Below are positions 35,180 through 43,139 of a stretch of DNA of 64,000 nt, in pieces. A model generated the notes under the pieces. The model made no database searches. It had not been told where the DNA came from and saw nothing but the letters and a program-made list of their open reading frames with translations. This DNA is from an uncultured Gellertiella sp. (GTDB lineage: Bacteria; Pseudomonadota; Alphaproteobacteria; Rhizobiales; Rhizobiaceae): the NCBI RefSeq assembly GCF_963457605.1, contig NZ_OY735139.1, positions 3,440,001 to 3,504,000 of the forward strand. Direction: 5' to 3'. The translations under genes and the position numbers were made by a program. Every line of letters begins with the position of its first letter. The stretch's first letter is position 1.

Positions 35180-35214
35180 CGGGCAATACGGTCTATCGCG
35201 TCTATGTACGGGTC
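35177..35214. repeat. Partial duplicate of the lipoprotein gene 5' region
   Basis: About 38 bp match 34267-34304 with few differences (GTCTATCGCGTC and ATGTACGGGT shared). It directly follows the truncated lipase frame and is followed by the family E half copy. Confidence 0.6.
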
Positions 35215-35221
35215 GCTTTTC

Positions 35222-35299
35222 TGGTCCGACTGTGGTTTTCTGCTGGTTGCACGATATAGTCGATCCGGCAGGATGGGTTGCTGTCATTGATCCCGGGCA
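35222..35299. repeat. Degraded half copy of the family E palindrome
   Basis: GGTCCGACTGTGGTTTTCTG ... GTCGATCCGG ... GATGGGTTGCTGTCATTGAT aligns to the reverse complement of the left half of the element at 14615-14890. It carries about a quarter substitutions, so it is an older copy. Confidence 0.7.
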
Positions 35300-35402
35300 T
35301 CAGGGAGGGAAGGGGTCGGATGTCGACCTCGCGCATTGTCCTCACCGGCAGCTCGGGACGCGTTGGCCGAGGCAGGGGATGAAATTCATGAGAGAAAAAA
35401 TC

Positions 35403-35756
35403 ATGGCGAAAGAGCCCAAAACTCTGCTGCGACACGAATGGGCCGAGCGCGAGGATGTCTGGCAAGGGGAATTCGAGGGGCGGGTATTCGGGACGGGGGC
35501 GTCGGTGATGTTTTTCACGACCGACAAGGTCGGTCACGGGCCGAAGCTGCATCGCCATCCCTATGACGAAATCTTCATCGTCCGGCTGGGGCGGGCGCGG
35601 TTTACGGTCGGGGAACGCACGATCGAGGCGGGCGAGGGGCAGATCGTCTTCGGCCCCGCCTGCGTGCCCCACGCCTACGAAAACCTCGGCCCCGGCCGCC
35701 TGGAAATGACCGATATCCATGTGACCGACCGGTTTGAGCAGGAGGATCTGGCCTGA
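35403..35756 (+). CDS. Cupin-domain protein
   Basis: 117 residues from ATG 35403; ATG 35380 would add residues MKFMREKI. Single small beta-barrel: motif 1 is GPKLHRHPYDEIFIVRLGRARFTVG (the H-x-H-x5-E metal site as HRHPYDE), motif 2 is FGPACVPHAYENLG. Soluble; it binds a divalent metal by analogy. Function unknown. Confidence 0.85.
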   Translation: MAKEPKTLLRHEWAEREDVWQGEFEGRVFGTGASVMFFTTDKVGHGPKLHRHPYDEIFIVRLGRARFTVGERTIEAGEGQIVFGPACVPHAYENLGPGRLEMTDIHVTDRFEQEDLA

Positions 35757-36000
35757 GGAGGGCTTGGATGGATGCCGCGTCAACGCGTTCGAGGTGCAGG
35801 ACGTGGGCGTGACCGCGAACCGGCGGGCGAAGCGACATCTGGGAATGCAGCAGAGATTCAGGCCGTATCGAACCCTTTGTGCCTGTCCCATCCTCCCTTG
35901 CACAGGGCGCCGTTTATCTGCCATATTCGGAAATCAAGATATATTTACCGGTTCATGACCGGCCCTGTCAAAGATCCGGCACCTGCTGAGGATGGCATCC

Positions 36001-36378
36001 ATGCATAAACCCGCAGCCGTGTTGATGATTTGCCTGGCATCCCTGCCTGTTGCCGCGCAGGCGGATGGGGCGTGCAAGGTAGCGAACGCGGGGGCGGGGC
36101 GCAGTGTCTATCACAGTCTGCGCGAGCTGCCGCCGCAGGTGCGGGCGGAGCTTCCCGGCATGGCGGATGTCGGCAAGCCGTTTCAATCGACCGATGTGGT
36201 CAGTCCGGATGCGCCGCAATTCGGGCGGCGGATGCGTGCTGCCTGGAGTGTCGGGTCCACCTATGTGATTGAGTATCAATATGGCGGCATCAGCGCCGGC
36301 GACAGCCGCGCCGTGATTTCCCTCCGCAACGGTGGCGTTGCCGTCTGCGACCCGAAATGGCGGCCACCGAAAAAGTGA
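36001..36378 (+). CDS. Small secreted hypothetical protein
   Basis: 125 residues from ATG 36001 (GAGG 10 bp upstream). Signal peptide about 1-24 (MHKPAAVLMICLASLPVAAQADG). Two Cys (GACKV and VAVCDPK) near the ends of the mature protein probably form a disulfide. GSTYVIEYQYGGISAGDSRAVI is the central strand region. Not recognised. Confidence 0.65.
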   Translation: MHKPAAVLMICLASLPVAAQADGACKVANAGAGRSVYHSLRELPPQVRAELPGMADVGKPFQSTDVVSPDAPQFGRRMRAAWSVGSTYVIEYQYGGISAGDSRAVISLRNGGVAVCDPKWRPPKK

Positions 36379-36485
36379 GGCGCGGGGCAGCGCGTTCGGC
36401 ATCCGTACGCAGGCATCCCCTTTGTTGTGTGGAGATCACCGGAAACGGGCTACACAGAAAAAATTGCTAATTAGGAAAAAAGTCC

Positions 36486-36514
36486 TTGACGGCGTGACGG
36501 TGGTTTGATAGGGT
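36486..36514 (+). promoter_or_regulatory. Sigma70-like promoter at the head of the GTA cluster
   Basis: TTGACG (36486-36491), a 17-bp spacer, TAGGGT (36509-36514). It lies in an AT-rich patch. Transcription would start near 36521 and meet the terminator at 36563 within about 60 nt. Confidence 0.55.
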
Positions 36515-36562
36515 TGATGCATGGTCGAGGAATTGCGACCGGCCTGCCGATCTCACCGCACA

Positions 36563-36584
36563 CCCGCCGCTGGCGGGTTTTTTT
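36563..36584 (+). terminator. Strong intrinsic terminator just after the GTA promoter
   Basis: CCCGCC-gct-GGCGGG followed by seven T. It would yield an RNA of about 60-65 nt unless read through. Removing the MITE at 36631 puts it about 61 bp before the first GTA-region start codon. Confidence 0.85.
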
Positions 36585-36630
36585 GTGCGCGGCGGCGGGC
36601 ACCATTTTTTTGAACTGCTGACCCCATTTA

Positions 36631-36765
36631 GAGTCTGTCTGGTTCACATTGAACCAGACAGACTCTAATTCTCATTGTTTTCGTTTGTCTTTTCGCGCAA
36701 GCAAGTTTGCGCGCGCAAACAAGTTTGCGCGGGAAAACCGGATTCCACTTTTCCCTGACAAACTC
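36631..36765. repeat. IS630-related MITE, family A copy 4 (expanded, 135 bp)
   Basis: TA-GAGTCTGTCTGG ... CCTGACAAACTC-TA with a perfect left hairpin. The expansion consists of TTGCGCGC / GCGCGCAA-type palindromic units at the same internal position as in copy 3. It ends 16 bp before the ATG at 36782, next to the ribosome site AAAAGGAG. Confidence 0.93.
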
Positions 36766-36781
36766 TAAAAGGAGCTTCGCC

Positions 36782-37309
36782 ATGACCCGTCTGTCCGGTC
36801 TGTTGCCTGAAGGCGATGATGGCTTGTGGCTGCCGCTGGAGCTGAAGGGCGAGGAGCCCCCGAGCTTCGGTTCGATGGCCGGACTGCTCGAGCGGATGCG
36901 CGACGAGCTGGACCAGCAGTTCCGCAATTTCGCCGATATCCGCGACGAAGCGATGCGCCGCCAGCAGCAGGCCCAGCAGCTGGCCCTGCCGGAGGCCGAG
37001 GCCAAGCTTGCCCGCGCCGATCTGAAATCCGCCGTCGAGGCACTGTCGGTGATTGTCCGCACGCTCGAAAAGGTCGATCAGCTCCAGCGCCAGCTGGTTG
37101 CCGATCAGGCCGCGCTCGATGCCGCCCCGCAGACGCTCGAAGCCCATGAGGCGCTGTTTGGCCGGCTGGAAGCGATGATCGAGGCCCGCGTCGCCGAAAG
37201 GCTGGCGCTGAAGGCAGGCGCTCGCCCGCAGGCCGAACCCGATCCGCCCCCCGCACCCGGCCTTCACCCGGCGGGAGGCGGGGGCCTGGCCGATGGCGAA
37301 CCGGTCTGA
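36782..37309 (+). CDS. Coiled-coil protein at the start of the GTA cluster
   Basis: 175 residues. MTRLSGLLPEGDDGLWLPLELKGEEPPSFGSM, then a long helix (about 35-140) with MRRQQQAQQLALPEAEAKLARADLKSAVEALSVIVRTLEKVDQLQRQLV, and a Pro-rich end. AAAAGGAG is the ribosome site. In Rhodobacter the corresponding first gene (g1) encodes the small terminase, an oligomeric helical protein. By position either this or the next gene is the candidate; no clear DNA-binding motif was seen. Confidence 0.7.
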   Translation: MTRLSGLLPEGDDGLWLPLELKGEEPPSFGSMAGLLERMRDELDQQFRNFADIRDEAMRRQQQAQQLALPEAEAKLARADLKSAVEALSVIVRTLEKVDQLQRQLVADQAALDAAPQTLEAHEALFGRLEAMIEARVAERLALKAGARPQAEPDPPPAPGLHPAGGGGLADGEPV

Positions 37310-37637
37310 GGGAAGGCCGGGTCTCGCCCCGCCGCAATCCGCCCGGCACCGCCGCCGGGCCGAGGCGCGGCTTCAACCGGTTCGAAACGCCCTCGGCAGG
37401 AAGATTGCCGAGCTTGCCGCAGGCAATGACACGGCAATGGTGGAGATCGGCAAGGCGCGTCTGCAGGATCTGGCGTCGCCAGCCCTGTTTCCGGCGGCTG
37501 CGGATCTTCTGGCGGCGATGACACCTGTGAAGACCGCGCCGCCCTCCACGCTTGGCGCGGCGCTGGGGGATCACGATCCCCGCCTGCTGGAGCGGATCGC
37601 CCGCGATTGGCGGCTTCAGGCCCGTCCACGCGATTGA
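37293..37637 (+). CDS. Small protein between coiled-coil gene and terminase
   Basis: 114 residues. It overlaps the preceding gene by 17 bp and the terminase by 31 bp. Basic N-terminus (APPQSARHRRRAEARLQPVRNALGRKI), then helical. Not recognised. Overlap on both sides indicates translational coupling with terminase, so a packaging role is plausible. Confidence 0.65.
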   Translation: MANRSEGRPGLAPPQSARHRRRAEARLQPVRNALGRKIAELAAGNDTAMVEIGKARLQDLASPALFPAAADLLAAMTPVKTAPPSTLGAALGDHDPRLLERIARDWRLQARPRD

Positions 37638-38818
37638 GCCAGCTGCCGCCCGAAGGCGACTGGCAGATCTGGCTGCTGCTCGGCGGGCGCGGCTCCGGCA
37701 AGACAAGGGCCGGGGCGGAATGGGTGCATCGCCGGGTCGCTGCCGCTGGCGCCCGCACCGATCTGCGCATCGCACTGGTGGCCGAAACCTTTGCCGATGC
37801 CCGCGAGGTGATGGTCGATGGTGTCTCCGGCCTGCTGCGCACCGGCGGCTGGTTTCGCCCGGATTATGAGGCAACTCGGCGGCGGCTGGTCTGGCCGAAT
37901 GGCGCGGTGGCGCAGATCTTTTCGTCGGAAGATCCCGATGCGCTCCGCGGCCCGCAGTTTCATCTCGCCTGGTGTGACGAGCTTGGCAAATGGAAGCACC
38001 CGCAGGAAACCTTCGACATGCTGCAGTTCGGCCTGCGGCTGGGGGACCACCCGCAGCAGGTGGTGACCACCACGCCGCGCCCGCTGCCGCTGCTGAAATC
38101 GATCATCGCCGATCCCGCCACCCGGATCAGCCGGCTGGCAACGGCGGAAAACCGCGCCAATCTCGCACCGGGCTTCATCGCCGCGCTGGAAAACCGCTAT
38201 GGCGGCACAAGGCTCGGGCGGCAGGAACTCGATGGCGAACTGATCGACGACCGCGAGGACGGGTTGTGGAAACGGGCGCAGCTGGAAGCGCTGGTGATCC
38301 GGCTCGCCCAGCCGCTCACCCGCATCGTCATCGGCGTCGATCCGCCGGCAACGGCGGGGCGGGAGGCCTGTTGCGGCATCGTCGCCGCCGGGCTCGACGC
38401 ATCGGGCCGGGCGGTGGTGCTGGCCGATGGCTCGGTGGACAGCGCCAGCCCCTCTGCCTGGGGCGAGGCGGTGGTGCGGCTGTACAGGCGTTTCGAGGCG
38501 GACCGGGTGGTGGTCGAGGTCAATCAGGGCGGCGACATGGTGACGGCCCTGCTGCGCTCGGTCTCCGCCACCCTGCCGATCACCGAGGTCCGCGCCTCGC
38601 GCGGCAAGTTTGCCCGCGCCGAACCGGTTGCCGCCCTCTACGAGCAGGGCAGGGTGGCCCATGCCGGGCATTTCACCGCGCTGACCGACCAGATGTGCGA
38701 TTTCGGCCCGGACGGCCTGTCCGGCGGCCGCTCGCCCGACCGGCTGGACGCCCTCGTCTGGGCACTCACCGCCCTGATGCTCGACGGCAGGGGCGAACCG
38801 AAGGTGCGCGGTGTGTGA
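37607..38818 (+). CDS. GTA/phage terminase large subunit (gp2-like)
   Basis: 403 residues from TTG 37607; a start inside the previous gene is the only one that keeps the Walker region. ATPase domain: Walker A LLGGRGSGKTRAGAEW, Walker B FHLAWCDELGKW, then the coupling motif VTTTPRP. Nuclease domain (RNase H-like): IGVDPPATAG, then VVVEVNQGGDM and the final DRLDALVWALTAL. It packages DNA into the head. In GTAs it cuts host DNA with little specificity. Intact. Confidence 0.92.
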   Translation: MAASGPSTRLSQLPPEGDWQIWLLLGGRGSGKTRAGAEWVHRRVAAAGARTDLRIALVAETFADAREVMVDGVSGLLRTGGWFRPDYEATRRRLVWPNGAVAQIFSSEDPDALRGPQFHLAWCDELGKWKHPQETFDMLQFGLRLGDHPQQVVTTTPRPLPLLKSIIADPATRISRLATAENRANLAPGFIAALENRYGGTRLGRQELDGELIDDREDGLWKRAQLEALVIRLAQPLTRIVIGVDPPATAGREACCGIVAAGLDASGRAVVLADGSVDSASPSAWGEAVVRLYRRFEADRVVVEVNQGGDMVTALLRSVSATLPITEVRASRGKFARAEPVAALYEQGRVAHAGHFTALTDQMCDFGPDGLSGGRSPDRLDALVWALTALMLDGRGEPKVRGV

Positions 38819-38967
38819 GGTGCAAAGGGAAGCAAAGTGAATAGGGAGGACGGTTTCCTCGCGTGAAAAACCGGCATTATGCAGCAGTTCAAAGCCGCCG
38901 AAAACTTGAAAATGATGCTCAAATGAGCTACATAGGCGCAGATGGAATTGAAAGAAAGTATCGTCAG

Positions 38968-39249
38968 ATGGCTGCAAATGCATATGTGCGAGCCCGCATC
39001 GATCCGCTGGTGAAAGAGGGTGCCACCCTGGTGCTGGATAGTCTGGGCCTGACCCCCTCAGATATTATCCGTATGGTAATGACCCGAATTTACCGTGATA
39101 AGGCTCTCCCGGTAGAATTGACCCGTCCCAACGCGCGGACAATCGCTGCGATGGAAGAGGCGAGAGCCATAAAGGCTGGCAACGGCAAGCTATTCGATAG
39201 CGCAGACGACCTGTTCGGTTCACTTGAGGGCCGCAAGGTTGCCAGGTAA
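38968..39249 (+). CDS. RelB/DinJ-family antitoxin
   Basis: 93 residues from ATG 38968. AANAYVRARIDPLVKEGATLVLDSLGLTPSDIIRMVMTRIYRDKALP is the RelB/DinJ ribbon-helix-helix domain. The C-terminus would wrap the toxin. Inserted after the terminase gene. The longer frame from GTG 38863 has no family match in its first 35 residues. Confidence 0.88.
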   Translation: MAANAYVRARIDPLVKEGATLVLDSLGLTPSDIIRMVMTRIYRDKALPVELTRPNARTIAAMEEARAIKAGNGKLFDSADDLFGSLEGRKVAR

Positions 39250-39574
39250 CAACAAGCGGTCGAGGCCCGCATCAACAAAACGGGCCTCGCTTCCACGGGT
39301 CTCCAGTCACTCAAGGCAGTTTGTGAAGGACTGGGAGCGACTGTCACGGTCCGGTCGGTACGACATGGGCGCGTTGAAAACGCTCATGCTTCTCTTGATG
39401 GCGAATGATGCTCCGGTTCCGGCAGAATACAAGGATCACGAACTCAACGGCGAATGGGATGATCACCGGGAGTGCCATGTTGGCGGAGATTTTCTTCTGA
39501 TTTATACCGTTGATGAACAGAAGAACCTGATCGTATTTGTAGCGACCGGCACGCACGCCGAACTCTTCGAATGA
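39239..39574 (+). CDS. YafQ-family mRNA interferase toxin
   Basis: About 111 residues if started at TTG 39239 (TTG 39224 is also possible); no ATG or GTG exists before the conserved part. RVSSHSRQFVKDWERLSRSGRYDMGALKTLMLLL is the YafQ start region. HELNGEWDDHRECHVGGDFLLIY carries the catalytic His/Asp set, and VFVATGTHAELF ends with the catalytic His. It cleaves mRNA at the ribosome. It overlaps the antitoxin stop by 11 bp from that TTG. A strong hairpin (39261-39289) sits in its 5' part. Confidence 0.85.
   Translation: MPGNNKRSRPASTKRASLPRVSSHSRQFVKDWERLSRSGRYDMGALKTLMLLLMANDAPVPAEYKDHELNGEWDDHRECHVGGDFLLIYTVDEQKNLIVFVATGTHAELFE
39261..39289 (+). promoter_or_regulatory. Hairpin at the 5' end of the toxin gene
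   Basis: CGAGGCCCG / CGGGCCTCG, a perfect 9-bp GC stem with an 11-nt loop, within or just before the toxin coding start. It would hinder translation initiation unless ribosomes arrive from the antitoxin. Confidence 0.6.
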
Positions 39575-39848
39575 GATCAGGGAGTCGATACAGGCTTTTC
39601 AATTCCTGTGTCGCTTATTTCACAACGAAACGCTCTGCCACGACATGGTGGCAGTTGCGACATGATTGCGTTGCTTTCTGCCTCGACTTGCCCCCACCCG
39701 ATCTTCACCCGATTGCCCTGACGAGGAGCATTCGCCGCATTGAACTCGCGGTTTTGCCGTGATATCGCCCGGCCCAGCCTTGCCTGTCGTGCCCGGGGGG
39801 ATTCTTTCGGGCGAGATCAACATGCCGATACCTTCCGGGGAGCCTGCC

Positions 39849-40154
39849 GTGATCCGCCATATCGTCTTTTTCACCGTCCACAAGGGCGAGGATCTGAACG
39901 CGGTGCGCGACGGGCTCGCGGTGCTCGCCGATATCCCGCATGCGCTGAAGCTCGAAGTCGGCACCAACCAGAAATCCGACCAGCTCGGCAACGAGGTGGA
40001 TCTGGTCGTCTATGGCGAATTCGAGGACGAGGCTGCGCTGGCCGCCTACAAGGCCCACCCCCTCTACCAGACCTCCATCGACCGCGTCCGCCCCCTCCGC
40101 GACATCAGGCTCGCCGCAGACTACGATACGGTTCTGGCGCGCGGGCGGGGGTAG
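39849..40154 (+). CDS. Dabb (stress-responsive A/B barrel) domain protein
   Basis: 101 residues from GTG 39849; GGGGAG is 8 bp upstream. IRHIVFFTVHKGEDLNAVRDGLAVLADIPHALKLEVGTNQKS and the ending YGEFEDEAALAAYKAHPLYQT...VRPLRDIR show the ferredoxin-like Dabb fold. Small soluble dimer, function not known. It is not a usual GTA gene, so it belongs to the cassette inserted between terminase and portal. Confidence 0.85.
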   Translation: MIRHIVFFTVHKGEDLNAVRDGLAVLADIPHALKLEVGTNQKSDQLGNEVDLVVYGEFEDEAALAAYKAHPLYQTSIDRVRPLRDIRLAADYDTVLARGRG

Positions 40155-40235
40155 GCCACCTGATCCCGGCGGCCCGTTTGGGATGTGTGCAACAATGTGC
40201 TAATGGAGATCATCTCAACGGGAGATGGCTCGCAC

Positions 40236-40409
40236 ATGCCGACCGAAAGCATCAGCCTCGACCTTCTGGCGAAGCAATCCACAATGCTTCTGGAGGAGAT
40301 GCGCCTTTTCCGCAAGGATATGGCCGACAGGATGCGGCTGTTGAACGCGACTTATGATTTGGCCAGACGGATCGAGCGGCGGGAAGCCGAGCGGCATTTT
40401 GGTGCGTAA
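40236..40409 (+). CDS. Small helical hypothetical protein
   Basis: 57 residues from ATG 40236, GGGAGATGG upstream. MPTESISLDLLAKQSTMLLEEMRLFRKDMADRMRLLNATYDLARRIERREAERHFGA is one amphipathic coil, similar in style to small phage or regulatory proteins. Not recognised. It is the last gene of the inserted cassette. Confidence 0.55.
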   Translation: MPTESISLDLLAKQSTMLLEEMRLFRKDMADRMRLLNATYDLARRIERREAERHFGA

Positions 40410-40488
40410 CACCACGATTTTGCCGAGAGTTTACCCCCACCCGCAGCCGGAACCAACACGCACTGTTTGAATGCCCCCACACACACAC

Positions 40489-40514
40489 AAGCGGCCCCCC
40501 GAGGCCGCTTTTTT
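40489..40514 (+). terminator. Intrinsic terminator just before the portal gene
   Basis: GCGGCC-ccccga-GGCCGC followed by six T. It ends 36 bp before the portal ATG, so transcription from the terminase side should stop here unless antiterminated. Confidence 0.85.
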
Positions 40515-40550
40515 CATGCCGTTTCGTCCCACAGGAAAGGAAACCCCGCC

Positions 40551-41711
40551 ATGCGTCTGCCGTTTGTCAGTGCTTTCAGGAAGGCGGCGTCGGGGCCGGG
40601 GGAGGTGAAGGGGGGCGTGCCGCTGGCGGCGCTGTCGGGGGTGTTGAAGGCCGGGTGGCCGGGGCGGGATTATGCGGGGCTCGCCCGGCACGGTTTCATG
40701 CGCAATCCGGTCGCCCACCGCGCCGTGCGGCTGGTGGCGGAGGCGGCGGCGAATGTGCCGCTGCTGCTCTATGAGGGGGAGCGCGAACTTTCCGGCCATC
40801 CGGTGCTCGCACTCCTGCAGCGGCCCAATCCGCGCCAGGCGGGGCCGGATTTTCTCGAGGCGCTCTACGGACATCTGCTGCTGTCGGGCAATGCCTATGT
40901 CGAGCCGGTGCGGCTCGGAGCCGAGATCCGCGAACTCTATCTCCTCAGGCCCGACCGGGTCAGCGTTGCCGAGGGGCGGGATGGCTGGCCGGTGGCCTAT
41001 CTGGTGCAATCCGCGCAGGGGACACGGCGCATCCCGGTCCGCGACGGGGCGCTGCTGCATCTGAAGCTTTTCCACCCGCTCGACGATCACCTCGGCTTTG
41101 CGCCGCTCGCTGCCGCCGAAATGGCGCTGGAACTCTCCAACGCCGCCGCCACCTGGAACAAGGCGCTGCTCGACAATTCCGCCCGGCCCTCCGGCGCGCT
41201 GGTCTACCAGCCGAAGGAGGGCGGCAACCTGTCGCCGCAGCAATATGAGCGGCTGAAGCAGGAGCTGGAAGACGGCTATTCCGGTGCCATCCGCGCCGGG
41301 CGTCCGCTGCTGCTGGAAGGCGGGCTCGACTGGAAGGCGATGGGGCTCACCCCCCGCGACATGGATTTCACCGAGGCGAAGAATGGCGCGGCCCGCGACA
41401 TCGCCCTGTCGCTCGGCGTGCCGCCGATGCTGCTCGGCATTCCCGGCGACAATACCTATGCCAATTACCAGGAAGCCAACCGCGCCTTCTACCGGCTGAC
41501 GGTGCTGCCGCTGCTGACCCGCACCGCCATGGCACTCGGAGCCTTCCTCGCGGGCGAAGCCGCGCTCCGGCTGGAACCCGATCTCGACCAGGTGGCAGGC
41601 CTTGCCACCGAACGCGACCAGCTCTGGACCCGCGTCGGCGCCGCCGGTTTCCTCAGCGATGCGGAGAAGCGCGAGGCGGTCGGCTACGGTCCGCAGGCGT
41701 CGGACGGATGA
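40551..41711 (+). CDS. GTA/phage HK97-family portal protein (gp3-like)
   Basis: 386 residues from ATG 40551; AGGAAAGGAAA precedes it. HK97-type portal signature: HGFMRNPVAHRAVRLVAEAAANVPLLLYEG, GNAYVEPVRLG, LLRPDRVSV, then LSLGVPPMLLGIPGDNTYANYQEANRAFYRLTVLPLL. Forms the dodecameric DNA gate at the head vertex. Full length and intact. Confidence 0.95.
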   Translation: MRLPFVSAFRKAASGPGEVKGGVPLAALSGVLKAGWPGRDYAGLARHGFMRNPVAHRAVRLVAEAAANVPLLLYEGERELSGHPVLALLQRPNPRQAGPDFLEALYGHLLLSGNAYVEPVRLGAEIRELYLLRPDRVSVAEGRDGWPVAYLVQSAQGTRRIPVRDGALLHLKLFHPLDDHLGFAPLAAAEMALELSNAAATWNKALLDNSARPSGALVYQPKEGGNLSPQQYERLKQELEDGYSGAIRAGRPLLLEGGLDWKAMGLTPRDMDFTEAKNGAARDIALSLGVPPMLLGIPGDNTYANYQEANRAFYRLTVLPLLTRTAMALGAFLAGEAALRLEPDLDQVAGLATERDQLWTRVGAAGFLSDAEKREAVGYGPQASDG

Positions 41712-41930
41712 AATGTAGTTTTGAAAAACAATGTTAATTCAGAGTTTTGCCGGGGGCGGTTGAATCGGTCTGGCAGGGTGTTGATTCAGTTTGCGAGGAG
41801 GGCGCTTCGGCCTGCCGCCATGCAGAAGCCGCCCCCCCCTCTGCCCTGCCAGGCATCCCCCTCTCCCCCGGCAATCGCCTAAAGATGGGGTGGGGCATAA
41901 TGTGTCACAGATGGTGCACAACCTCGGGCC
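41712..41930. other. Spacer in the GTA cluster with a C-rich repeat fragment
   Basis: Lies between the portal gene and family C copy 3. The motif CCCCCCTCTGCCCTGCCAGG (near 41835) also occurs with small changes at about 44526, suggesting another short GC-rich intergenic repeat. No gene seen. Confidence 0.45.
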
Positions 41931-42070
41931 TACCCCCACCCCTTCCCCTCCACACAAGGGGGAGGGAGGCCAGTGGCCAACACCGACCTAACCGCGAGTC
42001 GTAAGGGAAGCATAACGTTTGCTTTCTCCCTCCCCCTTGTGGGGAGGGGTTGGGGTGGGGGTAGGCCCGA
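41931..42070. repeat. GC-rich palindromic intergenic repeat, family C copy 3
   Basis: Left arm 41931-41970, right arm about 42029-42064, near-perfect reverse complements. The centre has CGAGTCGTAAGGGAAGCATA, as in copy 1. Inserted between portal and the small membrane protein gene. Confidence 0.85.
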
Positions 42071-42179
42071 GGCAGGAAAAAGCGTGTGGCGCAATCAGTC
42101 CTGCATTTCTTCAGCGATGACCCATCCCCTCTCCCATCCCCGCAGGAAGCGGGGGCGATCCATCATGAAAGGACATGTC

Positions 42180-42533
42180 ATGACAGACCTTGCCGGCGCG
42201 GGAGGGCTTTGGGCCCAGCGCCTGGCGGGATCGTCGGCTGGTGCCGCGGTCTCGCTGATCTATCTGTTGCCGAAAAGCCGCAGGGAAGCGGCGAGCCGGT
42301 TTTTCACCGGGCTTGCCTGCGGGCTGGTGTTCGGCGGCCCTGCGGGCCTGTGGCTTGCCGGTCTCATGAAGTCTGGCGAAGCGCTGCAGCCCTCCGAACT
42401 GATGCTGTCGGGCTCGGCGGCTGCCAGCCTCGGGGCCTGGTGGGGGCTTGGCATCCTGTCGCGGCTTGCCAGCCGCTACGGCCGGCCAGGTCCCGCCGGC
42501 AGCAAACCGGAGGAGGCCGACGATGCGGCGTGA
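42180..42533 (+). CDS. Small membrane protein between portal and protease (DUF6107-like)
   Basis: 117 residues from ATG 42180 (AAAGGA upstream); ATG 42165 would add five residues. Three hydrophobic segments: about 14-28, 43-62 and 75-96. The gene lies in the usual place of a small hypothetical in rhizobial GTA clusters (the gp3.5 position). It overlaps the protease gene by 11 bp. Role unknown. Confidence 0.75.
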   Translation: MTDLAGAGGLWAQRLAGSSAGAAVSLIYLLPKSRREAASRFFTGLACGLVFGGPAGLWLAGLMKSGEALQPSELMLSGSAAASLGAWWGLGILSRLASRYGRPGPAGSKPEEADDAA

Positions 42534-43125
42534 AAGGCCAAGGTTCCAGCTTACGACCAGCCGCAAGTTCGCCGAACTGGTGGTCTCCGGTATCTCCGGC
42601 GACGGGCATTTTTCCGGCTATGCCAGTGTCTTTGGCGAGGTCGATCTCGGCAAGGACGTGATCGAGCGCGGCGCCTTTTCCCGCTCGATTGCCCGCAAGG
42701 GGCCTGAGGGCGTGCGGATGCTTTACCAGCACGATCCCGCCGAGCCGATCGGGCGCTGGCAGCTGCTGCGCGAGGACGGGCGCGGCCTCTATGTCGAGGG
42801 CCAGCTGACACTCGGGGCGAAAAGGGCCGACGAGGTCTATGCGCATCTGAAGAACCGGGCGCTCGACGGCCTGTCGATCGGCTTTCGCACCGTGCGCGCC
42901 GCCACCGATCCGAAATCCGGCATCCGCCGGATTCTCGAGGCCGATCTCTGGGAAATCTCCGTCGTCACCTTCCCGATGCTGCCCTCGGCCAGGGTGGTGT
43001 CGGTGAAGGCGGGCAGGGCGCACCGCGTAACCCCCGCATCTCATCCCGACCTCGCCCGGCGCATCGATCAGGCGCGCCGGACCCTTCTTGCCTCGCTTGG
43101 CAAGACCCGCACTTCAACCCGCTGA
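42523..43125 (+). CDS. GTA/phage prohead protease (gp4-like)
   Basis: 200 residues from ATG 42523. HK97-type U35 protease: FSGYASVFGEVDLGKDVIERGAFSRSI, then VRMLYQHDPAEPIGRW (catalytic His) and LKNRALDGLSIGFRTV (catalytic Ser), followed by LWEISVVTFPMLPSARV. It matures the head by cutting the capsid protein N-terminus. Intact. Confidence 0.94.
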   Translation: MRRERPRFQLTTSRKFAELVVSGISGDGHFSGYASVFGEVDLGKDVIERGAFSRSIARKGPEGVRMLYQHDPAEPIGRWQLLREDGRGLYVEGQLTLGAKRADEVYAHLKNRALDGLSIGFRTVRAATDPKSGIRRILEADLWEISVVTFPMLPSARVVSVKAGRAHRVTPASHPDLARRIDQARRTLLASLGKTRTSTR

Positions 43126-43139
43126 AAGGATATCAGCCC

